A DNA stretch of 64,000 bases from Antitrichia curtipendula (lineage: Eukaryota > Streptophyta > Bryopsida > Hypnales > Leucodontaceae), in contig OX579637.1 of assembly GCA_951230915.1 (NCBI GenBank), positions 35,092,001 to 35,156,000 on the forward strand, given 5' to 3'. The notes beneath the pieces were generated by a model that saw only the letters and a list, made by a program, of their open reading frames with translations, made no database searches and was not told the origin of the DNA. The first letter of the stretch is position 1; each line of letters opens with the position of its first letter. The position numbers and the translations under genes were made by a program. Below are positions 35,683 to 45,195 of the stretch, piece after piece.

Positions 35683-36065
35683 CCGTGGTCACCATGCCTT
35701 GGATTCCATGAATTTCAAACTTGAATTTCCCTCCTTTCTGGACCTGAGGTTGCCCCACCCACGGTCGCCCCTACCTTGGATTCCAAGAATTTCAAACTTG
35801 AATTTCCCTCCTTCCTGGATCCGAGGTCACCCCACTTGCGGTCGCCCCTACCTTGGATTCTAGGAATTTCAAACTTGAGTTTTTCCCTCTCTCCCGGATC
35901 CGCAGTCGTCGCACCCGCGGTTGCCTAGGCTTTGAAGTTCATGAAATTCAAAACTTGAATTTCTCCTTCCTGAATCCGCGGTCGCCTTGGACCTGTGGTC
36001 GCCCCCTCTTGCGTACGTGCCCGAATCCGTACTCGCCCAGGGCGACTTCGGGTACATAAGAGGTT
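35683..36065. repeat. GC-rich array A10, word CCGCGGTCGCC
   Basis: Units of about 55-90 bp combining CCACCCGCGGTCGCCCC / CGCAGTCGTCGCACCCGCGG words with a spacer GAATTTCAAACTTGAATTTC. It runs directly into the promoter module of WCHIDK copy 5. Confidence 0.7.
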
Positions 36066-36150
36066 GCCCCCTCCCATTCTCGTCACTTTTTTCCAGCGCT
36101 GCGCATTGTCTTTTATCCGTCTTAGAGCAGCTGAATGCGTGCTCGTGTTC
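36025..36150 (+). promoter_or_regulatory. Shared promoter-like module upstream of WCHIDK copy 5
   Basis: CAGGGCGACTTCGGG, a TATA-like TACATAAG, AGGTTGCCCC, then GCGCATTGTCTTTTATCC and GCTGAATGCGTGCTCGTG. About 80 bp is nearly identical to 40178-40258. The ATG at 36241 lies about 185 bp downstream of the TATA-like site. Confidence 0.6.
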
Positions 36151-36240
36151 TGGGATTTTGGGGCTTGTAACTGCTACCAAACTTGCGTCACTGAAATATC
36201 CTTTTTTTGGTGGAGTTCCCAAGATTGAAATCATTCACAA

Positions 36241-37378
36241 TGGACGCTAACATGAAAAAGATTAAGACGAAAGGAGATAGCCAACATAGAAACCGTCGCA
36301 TCCTTCTTAATCCAGGGGCTGTGGCATTTCAAGGTTGGGATCGAATCAACGGAGATTGGACGATGGTGATTTGCAAGAAGTTTGTGGAGTGGTGCCATAT
36401 TGACAAGCTATTCCCTCTTCATCGACACAAGTTGCATCTAAAGATGAATGTTGCAAATCTACATTACTGCAAGGATGTCGCATTTGTGCAACGTTGTATC
36501 GAAGTGCATCGACATTTGTACAACACACGAACAGTGGTCAGGAGCAAGGTACCGTTGTTCATTTGTCAAATGGTGTATGCAGAGCTAGTCTTGGCGCGAA
36601 CGGGAGATTGGACTACCGTCAAGGCATCGAAGCTTATCTCCATTCCAAGAGCCAAAGACATTCCGAGGGCGGGTCCCTCTGCTAATCCATGGGACGGGCT
36701 AGGAAAGAAGAAGTTGATCCAAACAGGGGTGGCGGATGAAGAATACATGCGGTCAACTCATGCGAGTTCAGCTAGCAAAGAAAGCTCGGATGAAGAACTT
36801 ACCTCGGGCGCTCCTATAGATGTAATGGATGTAATCCCGCTGGATGTTACCCCACTTCAGGTTCATCATCCCGAAAATGATGAAGTATTGCAACATGTAT
36901 TCGCATGCATCCAAATAGAAGCACTTGATAGATTGGATGGAGAGATCAAAACAGAGGAGGAAGAGGTGGGTCCGCCTTTGTTGGCATTGCCTTGGGTGGA
37001 AGAAGTACCGGCAATGGAAGAACACGTGGAAGGTTCGTATCGTTGAGATACTACTAAAGCCAGAAAACAATTTTACAAAGAGAAACTTCATCAGCTTCTT
37101 GAAGATTTGGCAAGGACAGAGGAAGCATGTCAAAATTACAAAAAGAAGACTGTGGAAACTTTTGATGGTGAATATGTATCCACCCTCCAAGCAAAAATTG
37201 AAAGTGGGCAAACCCGTTTGGACGTGCAAGCTAGAGAAATAGCAGACCTGGAGGCATTTTACCGGGAATTTTCCGGTGGTCTAGACGGAGGGCCTAGCGC
37301 TAGCAGCAGTGAAGAAGCCAAGGCTCGGCTTGCCAAAATTATAGAAGATTGCAGGATGGAAGAAGATTGGTACATTAT
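36241..37378 (+). pseudogene. WCHIDK-domain / coiled-coil protein, copy 5 (3' end deleted)
   Basis: Starts at ATG 36241 (MDANMKKIKTKG). The N-terminal domain is uninterrupted for over 260 codons: VAFQGWDRINGDW, KKFVEWCHIDKLFP, NLHYC, FVQRCIEVHRHLYN, MVYAELVLARTGDWTTV, then an acidic linker. A TGA at 37044 is followed in the same frame by a coiled coil (KEKLHQLLEDLARTEEACQ and AKIESGQTRLDVQAREI). The gene ends at an 11-bp repeat junction, beyond which hAT C-terminal coding begins. The RING finger is missing. The family is unnamed; the N-terminal domain could bind DNA or protein, but nothing visible decides this. Confidence 0.65.
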
Positions 37379-37410
37379 TTGTACATTGTTTGTACATTGT
37401 TTGTACACAG
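37370..37410. repeat. 11-bp triplication at a deletion junction
   Basis: GTACATTATTT, GTACATTGTTT, GTACATTGTTT and GTACACAG in tandem, exactly where WCHIDK copy 5 coding stops and hAT tail coding starts. Short filler repeats of this kind are typical of end-joining or interrupted gap repair. Confidence 0.65.
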
Positions 37411-38741
37411 TAAAGTGCGAAATCGCTTGGCCACATCCAAGGCGGAGGCATCGGTGTATATTTACGCCAACAGCAAGCTCGAACGTAAGAAACGTGGACA
37501 CAATCCTGCCTTTTTTTACGATGAGTATCTAATGGATGGAGATATCGAGGAAGAGAACGAGGAGGCATTGTCTTTGGGTGACGAAGATGACGTGGTTTCT
37601 AGAGTTGGTTGGGCTGCCGATAATCGTATGGAGGAAGAAGAGCGCTTGCATGAAAATCCTTGGGCTGGAATGATGCTTGCTGCTATTGACCTCCCCCCAA
37701 GACGACGTTACGGCCACGCTTTTACAGATGGCAATGATGAAAACAATTCTGGTGAAGCGGAGCCCCTACGTACACCAGAATGGAATCGCGTCTTTGCATG
37801 GGATGAAGCTCCAACCGCATATTCACCGCTACCGAGGGAAAGAACTTATGATGACAACAACAAAGGCGTACAAAATCCAGTGCTTGCACCAGAAGAGCCT
37901 AAAAGATCTCTAGTACTAGCACATCCGTCTTCAAGCATGCCAATAAATCTCCGGAGCGCTGCACGAGTTATTGTGGAAAGTGAAAGAGTAGAAGATGCAG
38001 TACACATTGATGAGGTTGTACATGAGGGGTGCCCAATTCCTATAGTAGTGAATGCGCATACCACCCGAATAACAGAAACGGTGGAGTACGATTCAGATGT
38101 GCCTCTACAAGCTATTCTGAATTTGAATCGTAATGCACCCTTAAATCGAGGAGCAAGTCAGAGCGTGGCTACGATCACAAGGTCTACCCCAACCCATCTG
38201 CCAAGGCCGCTGATGCATCGAGGTCCACCACGGACCATTGATGAGGAAGTCCATGTCTCAGCTCCGCATCCCACTCAACCTTCATCAACATTAGCCCCAA
38301 GGGCATCATTATTGGGCACGCGTAGACACAGCAGTGGAAGAAGGAAGTGTATTAGGAGGGTTCACGAGGTGGTCTATAGAAATCCTAAACGTCCAAATTA
38401 AGTTCTCCAACGGTTCAGCATGGGGGCGGAATGTTCCAATCAAAATGTCGGTCAATCAAGTGGAGGAGGGCGACACCGTACATCCAACACTGATGGAACC
38501 ACGGACGTGTTGAGGCGCACAAAATGACTGGTGCAAACAGAGGGCGTTGCCGGTGTAGATACTGAAGTGCGGAATCTGAATTCAGAGGTAGAACGAGAGG
38601 TACGAAACGTACCAGTGCCAAGAGAAGAAGAACGAGAACGAGAGCTCAACCGACAACGAGAATAGGGACGAGTCGCATGAAGATACAGACCCCATTGCTG
38701 ATGAAGTGTCAAATGATGACGACTTTGATCCTAGTGAATAG
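37403..38741 (+). pseudogene. hAT transposase C-terminal tail joined to WCHIDK copy 5
   Basis: The frame starting in the junction repeat reads KVRNRLATSKAEASVYIYANSK, equivalent to the end of the dimerisation region of hAT2. A long acidic and Pro/Arg-rich tail follows, like that of hAT2, and is open to TAA 38399. A TGA near 38525 and a TAG near 38662 come next, then a frame change to an acidic end (SNDDDFDPSE) at 38741. The BED finger, catalytic core and SCERNWS block are absent. This shows that an ancestral unit had WCHIDK upstream of hAT on the same strand, or that two units recombined. Confidence 0.65.
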
Positions 38742-39219
38742 ATGTAGAGATAGTATAGTACTATTGTAAGGATTCAACATACATGTTTTGTAGCTGAAGT
38801 TTACAATAGATTAATAGTTTATGTGTGAATTTTTTGTACATCCTCATATTAAAGTATGTGAGGCTGAGAAACATATAGGAAGGTTTGAATTTTTTTAGAG
38901 TGTGTAGACTTTCACAAGCATTGGAATGGTGACCATAACAAAGTAGTAGGAGGTGCAATGCAATTACAACTTCATTTGTATACCCCGGACCTGACCCATA
39001 TATATATGAGTTATTAATATAATTTTAATAATTATTGTGGACTTGTATTGGATTTTGTGCATTCATTCAAACGAGAGGAATTGAATTCTACATTTCCTGA
39101 GGTATATTATTCAAAATTGCAAATTTTATAAGCCGTTATGAATAAGCGGCCACAGTAATGCTTCTTAAACATGTAGTTTTAAGAAGATTTTAATAGATGT
39201 CATGTTCAATTACAACAGA
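38742..39219. other. AT-rich 3' flank, no gene seen
   Basis: AT-rich sequence between the hAT tail and array A11, with no supportable feature. Confidence 0.4.
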
Positions 39220-39492
39220 GGCCACCCGCGGTCGCCGCCTGAATCCTCCAACCATGGTCGCCTTTGGACCCGCAGTTGCCCCTGACACGGAGCCGCAGTC
39301 GCCTACACACTGGGTACCTGCAGTTGTCCAATCCATCCCCTACCCGCGGTCGCCCATAGACATTGGATCCAAAGTCCCTCATGCAGACCAGAAGTTGCCC
39401 CACTTCTAGAAGCCGCAGTCGCCCTGGTTCTTGGACCCATGGTCGCCCTACCCCAACCCGCACTTGCCCTAACCCGCAGTCGCCCAAGCTGA
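39220..39492. repeat. GC-rich array A11, word CCCGCGGTCGCC
   Basis: Repeats of ACCCGCGGTCGCC, CCGCAGTCGCC and ACCATGGTCGCC. They have the same orientation as A10, so A11 may be the 5' array of the next unit (promoter fragment at 40178-40283) and not a 3' inverted end of copy 5. Confidence 0.65.
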
Positions 39493-40177
39493 CGTGGTTC
39501 TGTCTTTCCACGTCACTGCGGACAATTAGACATGTAGGAAAAATCCATTTACCATGGGGTTAAAAACTTCAAAACCCTAAATTTTTTTGCGACGCATTTG
39601 TTGCCTATATTCGACACATGTCATATACGACACGCGACGCAACACGTCTAATACGTCACCGAAACCCGAAAACCCGTCCGACAAGACAACCCTGCGTAGG
39701 ACCAGGACACAAAGAGCTGGAAGGTGAAGCTGGAGCGTCAACAGGAGATTCAAGGCAGGTTCTGACAAAATGCGAGGTCTTGAATGTCCACGCTCCGGGC
39801 CCGATAATTTTTTTGCACCAAGAAGCGGGCAATGAGCTGCAGCTGTTTCCCCGGGTATCGCTATGATTCCGCAGTGCGATTGGTGGGGAAGTTTGGTACT
39901 GACCAAGGTGACGTGTGTGGGCGCTTGACGACAGGATTGCTGATGTGATACAGGAATCTCCAGGGATCCGGAAAGACCAGTTGAGGATGCAGGATTGCAG
40001 CTGATGGAGGGGGCGGGTTCAGAAGTTGCGGTATTTATCCAATAACAAGTCCAGGCCGTTTTCCAAGCGGCACTTCTACACCTCATTCGAGAAATTTCAG
40101 AGAAGATGGTATTGCCTCCGTCCCTGGGATCTCCCTCAATGGCTGCAAAGGCTTCAGATCGCATCCATGAGACCTCC

Positions 40178-40283
40178 AATTGGATCCGTACTCGCCCAGG
40201 GCGACTTCGGGTACATAAGAGGTCGCCCCCTCCCATTCTCGTCACTTTTGATTCCAGCACTGCGCACTGTCTTTCATTGTAAA
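40178..40283 (+). promoter_or_regulatory. Orphan copy of the shared WCHIDK/kinase promoter module
   Basis: Nearly identical to 36025-36105 over about 80 bp, including GGGCGACTTCGGGTACATAA, but it is cut off after CACTGTCTTTCATTG. Ty3 gag sequence follows directly, with a short tandem triplication of AATTGTAAAGTGGCATCCA. No WCHIDK or kinase gene is attached. Confidence 0.65.
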
Positions 40284-40352
40284 GTGGCATCCACTAAGAA
40301 GTTTTCGAGAATACAATTGTAAAGTGGCATCCACTTTACATACAATTGTAAA

Positions 40353-41171
40353 GTGGCATCCATTGAGAAGTTTTCGAGAATGAAAGGTGGAGAAATATAT
40401 AAGTGGTTCGTACAAATTAGATTAGTATTTCGAGGTAGACCCTGGGCCCATCAAACAGACCTGGATAAAATTACTTACGCACTTTCATATTTAACGGGTG
40501 CGGCTCAAAACTGGGCAATGCCAGTATTACAGGCTTTGGACGAGGGACGTCACCATAAATTATTGTCAAATTACGATGTGTTCGGAGATGCAGTGATTGC
40601 AGTGTACGATGATATGGATCGACAAAGCAATGCTGAAGACAAATTGGGAAAGCTCCGGCAGACCGGATTAATGGCGACTTATATTTCTATGTTTAATGAA
40701 CATGCGGCACAAGTGGATTGGAATGAGGCAAGTTTGATTGCACGATTCCGGAGTGGACTCAAAGATGAGATTTTGGATTCAATTGCAACTGCGGAAGTGC
40801 AACCCCAACGGCTTCAAGAATGGATGGCAATGTCCTCTCGCATTAATGAACGCTTGTGGACACAATGCCAAAATTGATGTCCCACTATTTATAATTCAAC
40901 CCCAAAGGATCATGTTGGTCGAATTCAAACAAATTCGGGAAATTCTACACCAACGCTAATGGAACTGGACTCAATCGAGGTAACAATGGCACTGGCAAAG
41001 ACGGCTGCTGAGCGGTTGGAATTTCAGAAACAAGAAAGATGTTGGGGTTGTGGTCAATTAGGTCACATCCGTGCAAGGTGCCCAATCAATCCTTCTAAAT
41101 CTCTATCTCTGGCAGCTCTAGGGAGAGATGATGAAAGAAATGACAAATCGGGAAAAGGGCGCGCCCGGGAC
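40353..41171 (+). pseudogene. Ty3 gag with CCHC zinc knuckle
   Basis: Retrotransposon capsid-type domain (LDKITYALSYLTGAAQNWA, then ARFRSGLKDEIL). A TGA near 40875 is followed in the same frame by a nucleic-acid-binding zinc knuckle CWGCGQLGHIRARC (CX2CX4HX4C). It ends at TAA 41169-41171. In intact elements gag forms the particle and packages element RNA. The N-terminal part of gag lies before the inserted promoter fragment. Confidence 0.75.
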
Positions 41172-41212
41172 TAAAGTCACCACTTTGGTACTCGAGCACA
41201 CCGCAAAGTGCG

Positions 41213-41820
41213 GTGCCCAATGGTTCGCAATTGGAGTTTGAACCGCAGGATTCCTCAGACCTATTATATCTCCATGCAATTATGGATCCAAGTGTGCATC
41301 TCACTTTAAATGCAACCATTAATTCGCTACCAGCTATTACTTTGGTGGACTCCGGAGCAACTGGGATATTCATGCACCCGTTATTTGCTCATAAGTGTAA
41401 TGCCAAAATTAAACCTAAAATGATTCCACGAGAAGTTCAAGTAATCAGTGGTCAAATCATCAATTCAAGAACAATCACCCATGAAGCTGTAGTGGAACTA
41501 CAGGTAGGAAGTCATCGAGAGACGTTCACGGCAGACATCACCAATACCGGCCGTTATCCCTGCATTCTAGAAACACCATGGTTGGTGTGTCACAATCCAA
41601 CAATTTGATGGTCTAAGGGGAGGTATTATTCAATTCTCCCTATTGCTACAAAAATTGCTCGCAGCTACCAGGTGGCAAACGGGAGGCAACCAACGACAAG
41701 GTCAACCCACTATAGGTGGAAAATCCCGTCAAGGCGCTTGCTTCGGCAGAAGTTACGGTGTGCAAGATAGTTGAATCTGGGCAAGTGATGAACCCAGTCA
41801 AGGCAGCGACTTAGACGGAC
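41213..41820 (+). pseudogene. Ty3 aspartic protease and linker
   Basis: A frame offset from gag carries the retropepsin core: ITLVDSGATGIFMHP (catalytic DSGA) and the ILETPWLV block typical of Ty3 proteases. A TGA at 41606 interrupts it. Weak coding similarity continues in another frame to about 41820 (KALASAEVTVCKIVESG), where element E3 begins. Confidence 0.7.
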
Positions 41821-43016
41821 ACTGTGTCGCAGCACAAGATAGGTAAATTCCCCATTATACTCATAAAAATCACCCTAGAGTATAACTAAGTGACTCTAAA
41901 GATCGAACCCACGAGATTCTGTGAAGTATCTAGCCTTACTAATCAACTAAGCAAAGTCAGTAGCAAAATCCTTTATTTTCCGGTCCTCTTCCTAAAACCG
42001 GAAACACAAACACCAAGAAAACTTATGACCGGATTCTCTCTTTCTTCCGATTTCAACTAGTCTTCCGGTAATCAAATCCAATACAACCTCAGGGTCACAC
42101 TACTTCCGACCCTGATATCTGTCTAGACCGATCCGCTCTAAGTGACTCACAACTATTTCCTCTCCTATCCGGTTTGGTTTTACCTCTATTTAGCCATCAA
42201 AGGGGTCACTGCTTGCTTTTGAGAGTGGTAGGCCCACCACACCTTCCGTGACTTACAGTGGCTGAAGACCTACTTTCCTAATTTCTACTCTCCTAGACTA
42301 ATACGGATCCGGTTTGGTCCTTCACAACAACCCGGATAATCATCCGGTTTGCAGGTTATGCAAAGACCCCCCGTACGATCCTCTCAATACTACAACAACC
42401 TTAATGCAATCCTAATCCGTGCAAAGCTAAGGCAGTTACAAGTACACCCATCCGTTCCAATGTCAACTAGAATTCTTCCGTTTATCACTAGGATGGCGAG
42501 ACCTCACAAGAGATCGAACACTCAACCGGATTTCTCATCCAAGAGTTCTAGCGCCACTAAGGAATCCCTCCCTATCCACCTGGCCTAACAATGGCTTTCT
42601 CACCCGGAATCTCAAACTCTAGATGCGCTGAGGCACTGAGGTTCACTCCCAACTCTATCATGTCCGCTCACATGCACTTAGAATCAAGAAAAACACCAAG
42701 GGGAGAAATTCCCAACACATCCGCTCACATTTCCCTAACTCCCTCACATACAACTCTGCCAAGCTTAGGAGAACGTACAACAAGAAAGCACATGGAGAAC
42801 ACAAAAAAATGTAGAGGAAAGACTTTTCCTGGTCCCAGCGCAGGGACTGATATATATACACTTTGTAAACTTTTCAAAAATACAAAAAGGCAAAAAGTAC
42901 CTATAAAAGTCAACCTATTTCCAGATCCTTACTTCCGGTCCGTCCTAACGCTGCTGGATCGGATTACAAATCCGGATCCATTCCTATCCTATCCTACAAT
43001 TGAAAACTAACTTAGT

Positions 43017-44546
43017 TTACATTGATATTCCGCGACCCAACGAAGGACTCTTGGGCTCCGCCTCCAATTGCTCGAAGACATCTCCCAAGTTTCTGTTCCG
43101 CTCTCCAGCTATCGGGTTTGGCAGATCAAAACCGGGAGAGGAATCTAAGTTGATCGGCGCGGTCTGGGAGGGTTGATTTGTCCTTGACTGCGGAGTCTGA
43201 TCCCTTCCTCCCCTTGGCTCCGATACATCCGAAAACGACTCCGGCATGGAGATGTCCGATAGATGGACCCTCATAGATCTGGTCAACTTCTGCGCACACT
43301 CCTCCATTCGGTTTGCAGCCTCTCGTGCTTTCACCATTGTCTTTTCAACCTGATCGGAGAAGTCCGATAGGATCCGAACCATCCGGGAATCAGATACCTT
43401 CTTGTCCTCCAAGACCTTCTCGTCGAAGAGTCTTGCCTTGACTATTGCACTTTTGGTCTTGCCGAAAGCAGTCTTCATTGCTTCCGCCACCTTCTGCGTC
43501 TCGTCCGCCATCTCCCGGGTGGCCACCATATCTTTCTTGAAGGTCGCAACTTCCGCCTTTAGCATGTCGACTTCCTCTTGAAGTCGACGGATCTCAGCCT
43601 TCTGTTTCCGGATCTCGGCTGGATTGGTGATGCAATCCGCCACCTTCGCCGGTAACTCGCCATCTAGTGCAGCGTTCACCATCTTTCCGATCCTCAAGAG
43701 GATCCTCCTTTTCACCTCCCAATCTCCGCGGATGTCGCAGAGGATCTTGACCAGCTTCTCGAACGGATCCCCAGGTTCCATCTTCAAGGTACCTACCTTC
43801 TCCACTTCCGATGTCTTCTCTTTACCGGACTTGTCTCCGATCGGCGATCTTCTTCCGGTCGGAGATGTCGTCTTATGTTGCTTTGGCGGCCTCTCCATCT
43901 CTTCTTCTTCTTCCTCTTTCTTGGTCTTGGATCCGATTTCTTCTTCCTTGTCATCCAATTCTGACTCTCCGTATTTCAGGAGAGTGGTTTGGATCTTCCA
44001 CTCCTTCTCTTCCGAATCCAACAAAAGTTGGTGATGCTTGTAAAGATGGAACAGATAGGGGCACACCAGTGTCGGCCTACTCCTTTCGACCCTTGTCGCT
44101 AGTTGGGCCACCAGATCAAACATGATCCGGGCACAATCTGCCTTCCGATCATCGCTCAGAGCATCGAAAATAGTACTGCCGAGGGTGATCGTTACTCTTG
44201 TCGGCTTCTCCGGATGCAGGATCGGAATGAGAAACTGGAGAATTTTCCGGTGCCAGTCGTCCATGCAGTCCTCCACCGCGTATCTGTCCTTTGGATTGAC
44301 CGCCCCCCGGAACTTGCCCCGGACGTATTCATCTTTCCGGTTTGCCAACCCTTGACCTCCTACCCGGAACTGATATACCTCCCTCCATATCTCTTCCGTC
44401 CAGTCGGCCGGAATGCATCTAAAGGTGTTGTCAAACTGGTTTGACAACTTCCCTAAAATCTCTTTCACCATCCGCTTGTCCTTAAACCCCCATGGCTTGT
44501 TGAGCAGACCTTGACATCCCATCCGAGTGAGATCTGTTCTAAGCAT
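43017..44546 (-). CDS. E-family 509-residue coiled-coil protein (copy E3)
   Basis: The only long uninterrupted frame of the E family. It starts at ATG 44546. An upstream in-frame ATG at 44564 is followed by TAG two codons later, so the older start was probably 44564. The first 210 residues are globular (WGFKDKRMVKEILGKLSNQF, then SDDRKADCARIMFDLVAQLA and CPYLFHLYKHHQLLL). An acidic/basic linker with EEEEEEMERPPKQ follows, then two coiled coils (about 300-420, IRRLQEEVDMLKAEVATFKK and SRMVRILSDFSDQVEKTMV) and a Pro/Ser-rich tail. There is no catalytic motif, zinc finger or membrane segment. It may be a structural or accessory protein of the repeat; gag-like is possible. Whether it is expressed is unknown. 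Confidence 0.6.
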   Translation of the reverse strand: MLRTDLTRMGCQGLLNKPWGFKDKRMVKEILGKLSNQFDNTFRCIPADWTEEIWREVYQFRVGGQGLANRKDEYVRGKFRGAVNPKDRYAVEDCMDDWHRKILQFLIPILHPEKPTRVTITLGSTIFDALSDDRKADCARIMFDLVAQLATRVERSRPTLVCPYLFHLYKHHQLLLDSEEKEWKIQTTLLKYGESELDDKEEEIGSKTKKEEEEEEMERPPKQHKTTSPTGRRSPIGDKSGKEKTSEVEKVGTLKMEPGDPFEKLVKILCDIRGDWEVKRRILLRIGKMVNAALDGELPAKVADCITNPAEIRKQKAEIRRLQEEVDMLKAEVATFKKDMVATREMADETQKVAEAMKTAFGKTKSAIVKARLFDEKVLEDKKVSDSRMVRILSDFSDQVEKTMVKAREAANRMEECAQKLTRSMRVHLSDISMPESFSDVSEPRGGRDQTPQSRTNQPSQTAPINLDSSPGFDLPNPIAGERNRNLGDVFEQLEAEPKSPSLGRGISM

Positions 44547-44902
44547 TTCAGTCTCCTACTCCATTGCGGGAAGGACCGGAACGACCTTTTGGAGTTTAAC
44601 CGGAACTATCGTTGATGTGGATGCCCCCGGTCTATTTTTCCTAAACTATGGCATGGACACAGACTAGATCTAACTGATCCCTTTTCGATTCTACCTCACC
44701 CACTCTTAGCCGCACATCCCATTCTCACTTTTTCTCTCCAATCTCAACCAGATACCCAGACAAGCTGGTACGCGACCGGAAACCTACCCTGCAGCACACC
44801 TCTAGCACTCACACACTCACAGCGCTGAAAACGAGGAGCGCGAAGACACAACTCTCACCAAATGGAGTTTGGAAAATGGGCGCGACTGAGGTGGTCCTGG
44901 CC

Positions 44903-44909
44903 TTTTATA
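44903..44909 (-). promoter_or_regulatory. TATA box of the E3 gene
   Basis: Minus-strand TATAAAA (context CTATAAAAGGCC), about 355 bp upstream of ATG 44546 with no other start of similar quality between. It sits in the CCGGAT-containing 5' flank. Confidence 0.45.
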
Positions 44910-45195
44910 GTTTTCATGACCTAAAAGTAGTCATGATGACTTTTACCGGTCCGGACCCGCCACTCCGGTCTAATCCTAATCCAATCTTCTTTCATTCTGG
45001 ATACAGTTCCGATTCCATTCCGGTTCCTAAGTATGACTATAAGGACCAAATCAGATCCAACTGTTCCGTTACTTTAATGCCTTTCTTAATTTTCCGTTCT
45101 CTTCTGTTTCTAAACAGAATTCGGATACTAGTTGTCAGCTTCCGTTCTCTCTTCTAGATGAACAAATGAAAACCAAAAATTCTGGTTGCGACACA

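Larger units (their letters stand above)
41823..45195 (-). mobile_element. CCGGAT-rich element E3 nested in the Ty3 element
   Basis: It separates the Ty3 protease side from the RT side. The proposed ends are the 9-bp inverted pair TGTGTCGCA (41823-41831) and TGCGACACA (45187-45195). The interior holds one minus-strand gene (43017-44546), its TATA box, and CCGGAT-dense flanks (41980-43016 and 44560-45150). No target duplication was confirmed. The boundaries are inferred from where Ty3 coding stops and resumes. Confidence 0.45.

Noticed and set aside
43624..44444. Plus-strand frames opposite the E3 gene
   Set aside because: Ser/Pro-rich shadows of the Glu/Lys-rich coiled-coil gene on the minus strand.
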